Assembly: GCA_031285605.1 (NCBI GenBank)
Contig: JAITVW010000196.1
Location: 1-12,094, forward strand
Direction: 5' to 3'
DNA length: 12,094 nucleotides
Source of the DNA: Fusobacteriales bacterium
GTDB lineage: Bacteria > Fusobacteriota > Fusobacteriia > Fusobacteriales > Leptotrichiaceae
Shown here: in pieces, positions 1 to 5,942 of the stretch
How positions within the stretch are numbered: position 1 is the stretch's first letter
Layout: every line of letters starts with the position of its first letter
Position numbers and translations under genes: made by a program
The notes under the pieces: model-generated
What the model was told of the DNA's origin: nothing
Seen by the model: the letters and a program-made list of their open reading frames with translations, nothing else
Databases searched by the model: none

Positions 1-84
1 GTGTATAATATTATTGCTGAGAATATATTTCAGTTTATTCTGTATAGTTATTTTATTAGTCATAAAACAATTATACCAGAAATC

Positions 85-112
85 AGCCGGATTTTGAATC
101 CGGCTTTTTTTA
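85..112 (+). terminator. Rho-independent terminator of an upstream gene
   Basis: A perfect 9-bp stem AGCCGGATT (85-93) / AATCCGGCT (97-105) closes a 3-nt loop and is followed by seven T (105-111). It ends a plus-strand transcript coming from outside the window. No coding region ending before it can be assigned with confidence. Confidence 0.9.
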
Positions 113-286
113 ATACACAGGTAATCCTTTATGTAATTTATATTTTATATATATTCTTCAGCTAATTTAATAACAGATTTCTCATCCGGTTTAGGCAATT
201 ATATATCCTCACATTTGTAATAATTCAGATTATATCATATAAATTTTATAATTTGCGAAAGATATAAAAATAATTTTCAAATTAAC
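113..286. other. AT-rich intergenic gap with one possible micro-ORF
   Basis: This stretch between the terminator and the abrB-like promoter holds no convincing gene. On the minus strand 198-145 there is a 17-codon ORF from a TTG start (MPKPDEKSVIKLAEEYI) with a GAGG eight bases upstream. Its composition looks protein-like, but it may be a remnant or chance. The string TATCATATAAAT at 233-244 recurs at 310-321 in the promoter to its right. Confidence 0.4.
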
Positions 287-315
287 TTGCTTTTTTATAA
301 AATATGATTTATCAT
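287..315 (+). promoter_or_regulatory. Putative promoter of the abrB-like/persulfide reductase operon
   Basis: A -35-like TTGCTT (287-292) is separated by 17 bp from a -10-like TATCAT (310-315, five of six consensus bases). The -35 is weak, which would suit an activated or repressed promoter. The transcript would start near 322, about 40 bases before the start codon at 363. Confidence 0.5.
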
Positions 316-317
316 AT
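302..317. promoter_or_regulatory. Perfect palindrome over the -10, candidate operator
   Basis: The 16-bp sequence ATATGATTTATCATAT has two perfect 7-bp arms around a TT centre and covers the proposed -10. A dyad on the -10 of an operon that begins with an AbrB-type DNA-binding protein suggests an autoregulatory operator. That assignment is inference from position; AbrB-family proteins often recognise AT-rich sites with little consensus. Confidence 0.45.
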
Positions 318-362
318 AAATATGAAATAATTGAAAAATATGAAAAATCAAAAGGAGAAAAA

Positions 363-596
363 ATGAAATATAAAAATAAAGAATATGAATGCGGTACAGC
401 TAAGCTGGGAGAGAGAGGACAGATAGTGATTCCGAAGGCTATACGTGAAGAGCTCGGTCTGAAACAGGGGGATAATTTAATTCTTCTGGGGAATAAAGAA
501 GAAGGTATAAGAATTATCAATGCAAACAGTCTTGAGGAATTGGCGGAAATCGTACTAAGGGAAAAAAATAACAAAAGTGCAGGTGATGAAAAATGA
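363..596 (+). CDS. AbrB/MazE/SpoVT-family transcriptional regulator
   Basis: A 77-residue protein with the swapped-hairpin AbrB/SpoVT DNA-binding fold. The signature GERGQIVIPKAIREELGLKQGD spans about residues 17-38 and is followed by a β-strand-like ILLGNKEEGIRII and a charged helical tail. Such proteins act as dimers or tetramers on AT-rich promoter DNA. A good Shine-Dalgarno AAGGAG lies just upstream of the ATG. The stop codon overlaps the next gene's ATG (ATGA at 593-596), so the two are translationally coupled. It therefore most likely regulates this persulfide-reductase operon, perhaps by binding the palindrome at 302-317. It has a single cysteine (Cys10); whether that senses thiols or persulfides is speculation. 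An antitoxin role (MazE-like) is unlikely because no toxin gene is adjacent. Confidence 0.88.
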   Translation: MKYKNKEYECGTAKLGERGQIVIPKAIREELGLKQGDNLILLGNKEEGIRIINANSLEELAEIVLREKNNKSAGDEK

Positions 597-3034
597 AAAT
601 AATAATTATCGGCGGTGTTGCAGGAGGGATGAGTGCAGCAGCAAGGCTGAGACGACTGGATGAAAAATCTGATATTATTGTGATTGAAAAGTCAGGGTAT
701 GTCAGTTTTGCCAATTGTGGTCTTCCATACTATATCGGCGGTGTAATAAAAGAAAAAGACAACCTGCTTCTGGAAACCCCTTCTGCACTGAAAGAGAAAT
801 TTAATCTGGATATCAGGGTAAAATCAGAGGCTGTATCTATAAACAGAGAAAAAAAAGAGATAAAAATAAAAAATATTGAAACTAATGACGAATATACTGA
901 ATCATATGACAAACTTTTGATTTCTACGGGAGCAAAGCCGTTCGTACCGGATATAAAAGGTTTGGAGGAGACCGGGTATCTGACACTCAGAAATATAGAA
1001 GATATGGAAAAAATAAGCAGCTGTATTGATTCTGATGTTTATAAAAATGCAGTTATTATAGGCGGAGGATTTATTGGTCTGGAAACAGCCGAAAATCTGA
1101 AACATAAAAATATAAATGTTACAGTTATAGAGAAGGCTGATCAGGTTATGGCACCGCTGGATCCCGAAATGGCATCATTTATACACGGGGAATTAAAAAG
1201 AAGAAATATTGCCTTATATCTAAACAGTGATATTACTGAGATAAGTAATTCAGGGAAGAAAAAAATCATAAAGCTTAAATCGGGCGAAGAAGTGGAAACC
1301 AATATAATAATAGTTTCCATAGGGGTAGTTCCCGACTCGGAACTTGCCAAAAATGCAGGACTAAAAATGAGTTCCAAAGGTGCTGTGGAAGTAGATGAAT
1401 ATCTGAAAACCAGTGACAGTGATATTTATGCAGCGGGGGATGTAATAGAAATAAGAAATGCGGTAACCGGGCAAAAAGCAATGGTTCCTTTAGCCGGTCC
1501 GGCAAATAAACAGGGAAGAATTGCTGCAGACAATATTCTCGGAAGAGAAGAAAAATATACAGGAACAATTGGGACATCAATTATGAAGTTTTTTAATATA
1601 ACAGCAGCTTCGACAGGTGTAAATGAGAAATATCTGAAAAAACAGGACATTAATTATAAGTCTTTATTTATAATTAAGGCAGATCATGCGGGATATTATC
1701 CCGGAGCTTCCGATATTTACTTTAAGATATTGTTTGAACCTGAGACAGGTAAGATTTTCGGGGCTCAGGCTGTGGGAGAAAAAGGTGCGGATAAAAAAAT
1801 AGATATTATAGCAACGGCAATATTGGGAAATATCTCTGTTTACAAATTGAAAGATTTGGAAACTGCTTATGCACCGCCGTTTAATTCAGCGAAGGACATT
1901 ATAAATTATGCTTCATATATGGCAGAAAATATAGAAAGAGACGGTCTGGAAACCGTCAGTTGGAATGAAACTGGTAAAATCGGGGTAATAGATGTCCGGA
2001 CTGAAGACGAGTATAATATAGACCATATTCAGGGCGCAGTAAATATGCCGTTAAATACTTTAAGAGAAAATATGGGGAAACTGGATAAAAATAAAGAATA
2101 TATTGTCTACTGTAAGGTGGGGCAAAGAGGATATAATGCACAAAGAATATTGGTAAATAACGGTTATAAGGTCAAAAACCTGAACGGCGGTTTTAGTATT
2201 TATAAATCAGCTTCAATGCCTCAGGATAACAGAATAAAATTTGAAAATAACATAAAAAATGATAAGCATACGAATATATCAGGTTTGAACTTGGCAGATA
2301 AAAAAATACTGGATGTTACTGGACTGCAGTGTCCTGGTCCTGTTATAAAAATAAAAAATAAAATTTCAGAATTAAAAACCGGAGAGGTGCTGGAGGTCAA
2401 AGCGACAGATCCAGGATTTGAAAATGATATTAAAGTGTGGACAAGGCAGACAGGAAATACATTATTGAACATAGAGAATCTGGATGGGGAAATCCTGGCA
2501 GAGATAAAAAAAGGAGAAAGTTTTTTACGGTCAAAAAAGCCGGATGAGGAAACAGGCAGGGAAAACAGCACATCTTTGGTTATATTCAGCGGAGATTTTG
2601 ATAAAGTTTTTGCAGCCTTGGTAATAGCAAACGGGGCTTTGGCAATGGGAAACAGTGTATCAATTTTCTTTACTTTCTGGGGATTGAATGTTTTGAGAAA
2701 AAACAATTATAAGACAAGGTCAAAAAAAGGAATAATAGAGAAATGTTTTGGAATAATGATGCCAAAAGGAGTCGGCAGATTAAAATTATCTAATATGAAT
2801 TTTTTTGGGCTGGGACGAAAAATGATAAATAAAGTGATGAAAACTAAAAATATAGAATCTCTTGAATCTTTACTGGAACAATACATAGAAAACAGAGGAA
2901 AAATAATTGCCTGTACAATGTCTATGGATGTGATGGGAATAAAAAAGGATGAATTAATAGAAAATATCGAATACGGCGGAGTAGCGACCTATATGGAAAA
3001 TGCGAACAAGGCCAATCATAATTTATTTATATAA
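593..3034 (+). CDS. CoA-disulfide/NADH-dependent persulfide reductase with rhodanese, TusA and DsrE domains
   Basis: An 813-residue cytoplasmic flavoprotein built from four sulfur-handling modules. Residues 1-445 are a CoA-disulfide reductase-type oxidoreductase: FAD motif GGVAGG (7-12), redox Cys42 in SFANCGLPYY, NAD(P)H motif GGGFIGLE (157-164), second FAD motif DIYAAGD (277-283), and dimer-domain tyrosines in HAGYYPGA and AYAPPFNSAKD. Residues ~455-540 are a rhodanese with catalytic Cys507 (YCKVGQRGY). Residues ~570-640 are TusA-like with Cys580 in LQCPGP. Residues ~660-813 are DsrE-like with Cys774 in ACTMSMDVMG. Members of this family reduce CoA disulfide, CoA persulfide or polysulfide with NADH; the added carriers probably relay sulfane sulfur between cysteines 507, 580, 774 and 42. 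All key cysteines are present. The start overlaps the regulator's stop. The exact physiological substrate is inference. Confidence 0.93.
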   Translation: MKIIIIGGVAGGMSAAARLRRLDEKSDIIVIEKSGYVSFANCGLPYYIGGVIKEKDNLLLETPSALKEKFNLDIRVKSEAVSINREKKEIKIKNIETNDEYTESYDKLLISTGAKPFVPDIKGLEETGYLTLRNIEDMEKISSCIDSDVYKNAVIIGGGFIGLETAENLKHKNINVTVIEKADQVMAPLDPEMASFIHGELKRRNIALYLNSDITEISNSGKKKIIKLKSGEEVETNIIIVSIGVVPDSELAKNAGLKMSSKGAVEVDEYLKTSDSDIYAAGDVIEIRNAVTGQKAMVPLAGPANKQGRIAADNILGREEKYTGTIGTSIMKFFNITAASTGVNEKYLKKQDINYKSLFIIKADHAGYYPGASDIYFKILFEPETGKIFGAQAVGEKGADKKIDIIATAILGNISVYKLKDLETAYAPPFNSAKDIINYASYMAENIERDGLETVSWNETGKIGVIDVRTEDEYNIDHIQGAVNMPLNTLRENMGKLDKNKEYIVYCKVGQRGYNAQRILVNNGYKVKNLNGGFSIYKSASMPQDNRIKFENNIKNDKHTNISGLNLADKKILDVTGLQCPGPVIKIKNKISELKTGEVLEVKATDPGFENDIKVWTRQTGNTLLNIENLDGEILAEIKKGESFLRSKKPDEETGRENSTSLVIFSGDFDKVFAALVIANGALAMGNSVSIFFTFWGLNVLRKNNYKTRSKKGIIEKCFGIMMPKGVGRLKLSNMNFFGLGRKMINKVMKTKNIESLESLLEQYIENRGKIIACTMSMDVMGIKKDELIENIEYGGVATYMENANKANHNLFI

Positions 3035-3071
3035 TTTTTATATAAATAAACAGGATAAATAATAATATTTT

Positions 3072-3120
3072 AAATCGCCGGATAGTTATATAACTTCCCC
3101 GGCGATTTATTCTTTATTCT
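3072..3120. terminator. Bidirectional terminator between convergent genes
   Basis: A perfect 10-bp stem AAATCGCCGG (3072-3081) / CCGGCGATTT (3099-3108) has a 17-nt loop. T-rich sequence follows it on the plus strand, and A-rich sequence precedes it, giving U-rich RNA on the minus strand. It sits between the persulfide reductase (+) and the convergent ClbS-like gene (-), so it probably ends both transcripts. Confidence 0.8.
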
Positions 3121-3635
3121 TTATTTTTACACACATCACTTTTAGTAAATTTTTGAATTTTTTTATATGCCCAGTCATAATGACTGGAAGTACTGGAAAT
3201 AAAGTATGAACCCAGAGAAGTAGTTTTAGTCCACGGATAAAGTTTTTTTGTAAAGAGTTCATCATTAGTATGACTTTTTATAAGAGCTTCAATTTCATTA
3301 TGACTGTCATCCAGTTTTTTCTTAACATCTTCCAGATTTACATTCTGATATTTTTCCCAGATAACAGCATTTAAGTCTGGAAGAGTTTTCCATGTGAAAC
3401 CCTCGGCGGGAATAACAGGTTTTTCTCCTTTCATTCCTGCTGTATACCATTTTATCATCATAAGGTGCCATTCGTGAAGATGTCCCAAAACATCCCTTAT
3501 ATTTTTATCTCTGTCTTCAAATGGAAATTTCATTTCCTGTTCTTCTTCTGAAAGAGAGTTTACTAACTCATTTAATTTGAGGTAATTTTTATTGCTTAAA
3601 GCAAGAAGTTCATCTTTTGTGGTTGGTCTGGCCAT
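3114..3635 (-). CDS. ClbS/DfsB-family four-helix bundle protein (DinB-like fold)
   Basis: A 173-residue soluble protein recognisable from its start MARPTTKDELLALSNKNY and the block FPFEDRDKNIRDVLGHLHEWH (residues ~37-57), then PAEGFTWKTLP (76-86) and a C-terminal SSHYDWAYKKIQKF (150-163). These are hallmarks of the DUF1706/ClbS/DfsB family. The named member ClbS is a cyclopropane hydrolase that protects producers from the genotoxin colibactin; DfsB is linked to biofilm. Candidate active-site residues are His52, His54, His57 and His152. No colibactin-like synthesis gene is nearby, so the substrate is unknown and a general self-protection or detoxification role is inference. Shine-Dalgarno GGAG lies nine bases before the ATG. 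Its own promoter is proposed at 3663-3668, 76 bp from the end of the gene upstream. Confidence 0.87.
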   Translation of the reverse strand: MARPTTKDELLALSNKNYLKLNELVNSLSEEEQEMKFPFEDRDKNIRDVLGHLHEWHLMMIKWYTAGMKGEKPVIPAEGFTWKTLPDLNAVIWEKYQNVNLEDVKKKLDDSHNEIEALIKSHTNDELFTKKLYPWTKTTSLGSYFISSTSSHYDWAYKKIQKFTKSDVCKNKE

Positions 3636-3662
3636 AATATCACACTCCGTTCCTTTATTTTT

Positions 3663-3700
3663 ATTATACCTTGGAGAATATGACGCTATTATGTCATATT
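3663..3700 (-). promoter_or_regulatory. Promoter and operator-like inverted repeat of the ClbS-like gene
   Basis: On the minus strand a consensus -10 TATAAT lies at 3668-3663. Upstream of it, across the expected -35 zone, is a perfect inverted repeat AATATGAC (3677-3684) / GTCATATT (3693-3700) with an 8-bp spacer. No good -35 hexamer is visible. No U-tract follows the repeat, so it is more likely an operator than a terminator for the gene ending at 3712. The half-site core ATATGA also occurs in the palindrome at 302-317. Confidence 0.5.
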
Positions 3701-3711
3701 ATTCAGATTTT

Positions 3712-4227
3712 TTAAGGGAAATCCAATCCTTCGGTAATAACAGTAAAAATTCCGGATACTTTTTCGCCGAATCTGTTATCCAGATCATTCCACCAAGACT
3801 TAGGCAGTATAAGAAAAACATGTGTATCTGAATAAAAAGAGGAATCAAACAGACGTATTTCATAATCACTGCTGATAATTTCATTAAAACTGCGAATTGT
3901 TATATATCTGTCAGCACCTGAAAAACTGAGCTTGATATCAAAGCTGCTTCCGTCATATATGACTTTCAGACCCTTATCCGTCTCTTCTGCACTGACCTTT
4001 TTTTCAGGAATATATTTGCTGAAATATTTTATAATGTCACTGTCATATTCACGCCAGTCAACCACGACGCCGAAAAGATAAGAAAAAATAATATCCGGCG
4101 GAAGATCCTTTTCCAGACTGTGACAGTTCATTTCTTCCTTATATTTTTCAAAAAATAAATCGAGAGTCTTCTGCTCAGGTTCAAAAAGTAATACGCACTC
4201 ATTGAAATCAGGCTTATTGATTTTCAT
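3712..4227 (-). CDS. Hypothetical protein, 171 residues, family not recognised
   Basis: I do not recognise this protein. It is acidic and soluble-looking, with no signal peptide or membrane segment. It has a helical N-terminal half containing VVVDWREYDSD (~55-64) and a C-terminal half with alternating hydrophobic strands such as FDIKLSFSGADRYITIRSF (~96-114) and THVFLILPKSWWNDLD (~135-150). The gene starts 12 bases after the HAD phosphatase stop, and its strong Shine-Dalgarno GGAGGAG overlaps that stop codon, so it is almost certainly translated and co-transcribed with the phosphatase. The two-half layout recalls small immunity or chaperone-type proteins, but nothing in it is diagnostic. Confidence 0.8.
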   Translation of the reverse strand: MKINKPDFNECVLLFEPEQKTLDLFFEKYKEEMNCHSLEKDLPPDIIFSYLFGVVVDWREYDSDIIKYFSKYIPEKKVSAEETDKGLKVIYDGSSFDIKLSFSGADRYITIRSFNEIISSDYEIRLFDSSFYSDTHVFLILPKSWWNDLDNRFGEKVSGIFTVITEGLDFP

Positions 4228-4239
4228 AAAATTCTCCTC

Positions 4240-5028
4240 CTACAGTTTTAAAAAGTCTTCCAAAAATAAAGCAACACCATTTTCCGTATTTTTCGGAGCA
4301 ATGTAATTCACTTTTGATTTTATCTCATCATCGGCATTTTCCATAGCAACACCGTATTTTACCGAAAGAAGCATTTCAAGATCATTTTCGGCATCCCCGA
4401 ATGCCATTACTTCGTCCGGGCGGAACCCATATTTTTCAAGGAGAAATTTTACGGCATTTCCTTTGGAAACATCAGGATTCATTATTTCAAGAAAAGTCGG
4501 TTTGGAAAGACCTTTATATATTTTGTTTTTATATTTTTCTATAATATATGAATTTATAATCATTGTAGTTTCTGTATCATTTATAAACATCATTTTATTG
4601 AAATCAAGCTTCGGCATATTGTCAAAATTGATTATATTTTCCTGCAGCTGTGACTTTGCACCGTAAGTCTTTGCAGTGTCGTTATAGTCTTCAAGATACC
4701 ATTTTTCATTGCTGAAACCATGATAATACAGATTATTTTTTCTTCCGTAATCAATTAATTCACGTGCGACAGAGTCATCAAGAGTAAGCTCAAAGATCTT
4801 ACTTCCGTCTGAATTGTGAATTACAGCACCGTTATAGTTTACGATTTCAGTATCAAGCTCCAGATGATCATAAAATTTTTTCATCGCAAGAAAACTTCTT
4901 CCTGTGGCAATAAAAAATTTTATTCCTGCCTTTTTTAATTTTTCAGTCATTTTTTTTGTTTCTTCAGAAACGGTACCGTTTTCATTAAGAAGAGTACCGT
5001 CAAGATCACTAAATACAGCTTTTATCAT
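4240..5028 (-). CDS. Cof-type HAD-IIB family sugar-phosphate phosphatase
   Basis: A 262-residue cytosolic HAD hydrolase of the Cof/YidA type with a C2B cap. Motif I is DLDGT (nucleophile Asp8, acid/base Asp10), motif II ATGRS (41-45), motif III Lys189 in DVSKGNAVKFLLEKYG, and motif IV GDAENDLEML (211-220) with Asp212 and Asp216. The cap lies at about 85-185. These enzymes dephosphorylate sugar phosphates, FMN, PLP or similar metabolites with broad specificity, so the substrate cannot be set from sequence. It is first in a minus-strand operon with the hypothetical protein at 4227-3712. The ATG is preceded by a poor GGGG ribosome site; no better start exists because motif I begins at residue 8. 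Confidence 0.92.
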   Translation of the reverse strand: MIKAVFSDLDGTLLNENGTVSEETKKMTEKLKKAGIKFFIATGRSFLAMKKFYDHLELDTEIVNYNGAVIHNSDGSKIFELTLDDSVARELIDYGRKNNLYYHGFSNEKWYLEDYNDTAKTYGAKSQLQENIINFDNMPKLDFNKMMFINDTETTMIINSYIIEKYKNKIYKGLSKPTFLEIMNPDVSKGNAVKFLLEKYGFRPDEVMAFGDAENDLEMLLSVKYGVAMENADDEIKSKVNYIAPKNTENGVALFLEDFLKL

Positions 5029-5067
5029 AGAATATACCCCGTTTCTCCTAAAAATTCTTGTTATTAC

Positions 5068-5076
5068 AGTATATCA
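5068..5076 (-). promoter_or_regulatory. Extended -10 promoter of the HAD phosphatase operon
   Basis: On the minus strand TG (5076-5075), one base, then TATACT (5073-5068) form an extended -10 about 40 bases before the ATG at 5028. There is no good -35, as is common with extended -10 sites. A second candidate further upstream reads TTGGTATAAT at minus 5160-5151. Confidence 0.5.
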
Positions 5077-5190
5077 CAAGTTTATAAAATTTTTTTTAGA
5101 ATTATAAAAAAATAATTTATTTTTATCCTTTATTTCCAATGTTCTATAATATTATACCAAAATAAAAAAATATTTTTTTGCCTTCGCTGT

Positions 5191-5292
5191 ATGGCGGCAT
5201 GGATGTACAGGTATCTGGTGAAATTAATGGAAATGTCTCCCGATGAGCTTTGGCTGGTAAAACAATACATAGAATTTATAGCGAAAAAATAA
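5191..5292 (+). CDS. Small 33-residue ORF or gene remnant
   Basis: The ORF starts MAAWMYRYLVKLMEMSPD and continues ELWLVKQYIEFIAKK to a TAA stop. The second half reads like an amphipathic helix of the MSxEEL..VxxYIEFI kind that often ends small helix-turn-helix or helical proteins (resemblance by eye, not a match). Codons are more balanced than the AT-rich DNA around it, and a clear terminator follows 12 bases after the stop, so something expressed ended here. However, there is no Shine-Dalgarno before the ATG, and the preceding bases are a T-tract. Either it is a small gene read without a strong ribosome site or the 3' end of a gene that lost its 5' part. Confidence 0.4.
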   Translation: MAAWMYRYLVKLMEMSPDELWLVKQYIEFIAKK

Positions 5293-5303
5293 GCGTTTCA
5301 CGG

Positions 5304-5331
5304 GCTAGTGATGAAAATCATTAGCTTTTTT
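5304..5331 (+). terminator. Rho-independent terminator with GAAA tetraloop
   Basis: The stem GCTAGTGAT (5304-5312) / ATCATTAGC (5317-5325) pairs over nine bases with one G-U wobble around a GNRA-type GAAA loop. Six T follow. It ends the transcript carrying the small ORF at 5191-5292 and insulates kdsC from upstream reading. Confidence 0.85.
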
Positions 5332-5374
5332 GTGTTATTTGATGTAAAATAATGATATCCAAAAAAATTACCAT

Positions 5375-5405
5375 TTGTTTTGGACTTTACTTTTTTGCAT
5401 ATAAT
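5375..5405 (+). promoter_or_regulatory. Putative promoter of the kdsC operon
   Basis: A consensus -10 TATAAT lies at 5400-5405, about 34 bases before the kdsC ATG. The -35 is not clear: TTGTTT at 5375-5380 (19-bp spacer) or TTGGAC at 5380-5385 (14-bp spacer) are both off-length. Confidence 0.5.
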
Positions 5406-5438
5406 TTGTAAAATATAAATGTTTATTGGAGAAGATCT

Positions 5439-5933
5439 ATGATAAAACTGATAATTCTGGACGTGGACGGGACTCTTACCAAAGGCGGAATACTTATCGG
5501 CAACAACGGGGAAGAGTTTAAGGAGTTTAATGTAAAAGACGGATACATGATTGCAAGTGCCGGAAAAAAGTGCGGAAAGATTTTTGCTGTTATAACAGGA
5601 AGAAATTCAAAGATAGTAAGTATCAGAGCCAAAGAACTCGGAATCACACATCTTTATCAGGGAATTGATGACAAAACAGTGATATATGAGCAGCTGAAAA
5701 AGGAGCTGGATATTACTGACGGAGAAACAGCATATATGGGCGATGATCTAAATGATTTTGAAGTGATGAAAAAGGCAGGACTTACAGGAGCACCGGCAGA
5801 TGCCTGCAGAGAGATATTGGAAACAGCTGATTTTGTTTCTTCTAAAAATGGAGGAGAAGGAGCTGTAAGGGAGTTTTTAGAATATATATTAAAAAAAGAA
5901 AATTCTTGGAGTAAAATAGTTCAAAGTAATTAG
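5439..5933 (+). CDS. kdsC: Kdo-8-phosphate phosphatase family protein (KdsC/YrbI)
   Basis: A 164-residue capless (C0) HAD phosphatase that would remove phosphate from 3-deoxy-D-manno-octulosonate 8-phosphate in the cytosol during Kdo synthesis for lipopolysaccharide. Motif I is DVDGTLT (Asp8, Asp10), followed by the family block FNVKDGYMI (30-38). Motif II is ITGR (52-55), then YQGIDDK with Lys79, and motif IV YMGDDLND (Asp102, Asp103). The C-terminal GGEGAVREF (138-146) is the loop that completes the neighbour's active site in the KdsC tetramer. GGAG stands seven bases before the ATG. Its TAG stop lies inside the AGGAGG ribosome site of the next gene, so the pair is coupled. A related sialic-acid or heptose-type phosphatase activity cannot be excluded, since no other Kdo genes are in view. 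Confidence 0.88.
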   Translation: MIKLIILDVDGTLTKGGILIGNNGEEFKEFNVKDGYMIASAGKKCGKIFAVITGRNSKIVSIRAKELGITHLYQGIDDKTVIYEQLKKELDITDGETAYMGDDLNDFEVMKKAGLTGAPADACREILETADFVSSKNGGEGAVREFLEYILKKENSWSKIVQSN

Positions 5934-5942
5934 GAGGAATGA

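Noticed and set aside
1..97. Plus-strand frames open from base 1, including a hydrophobic one ending in the terminator loop at 95-97
   Set aside because: Both open frames run into or through the terminator stem and are AT-rich low-information translations; nothing shows they are the end of the upstream gene.
2221..2706. Long minus-strand open frame inside the persulfide reductase gene
   Set aside because: It is the antisense shadow of the TusA/DsrE region, whose plus-strand motifs are unmistakable.
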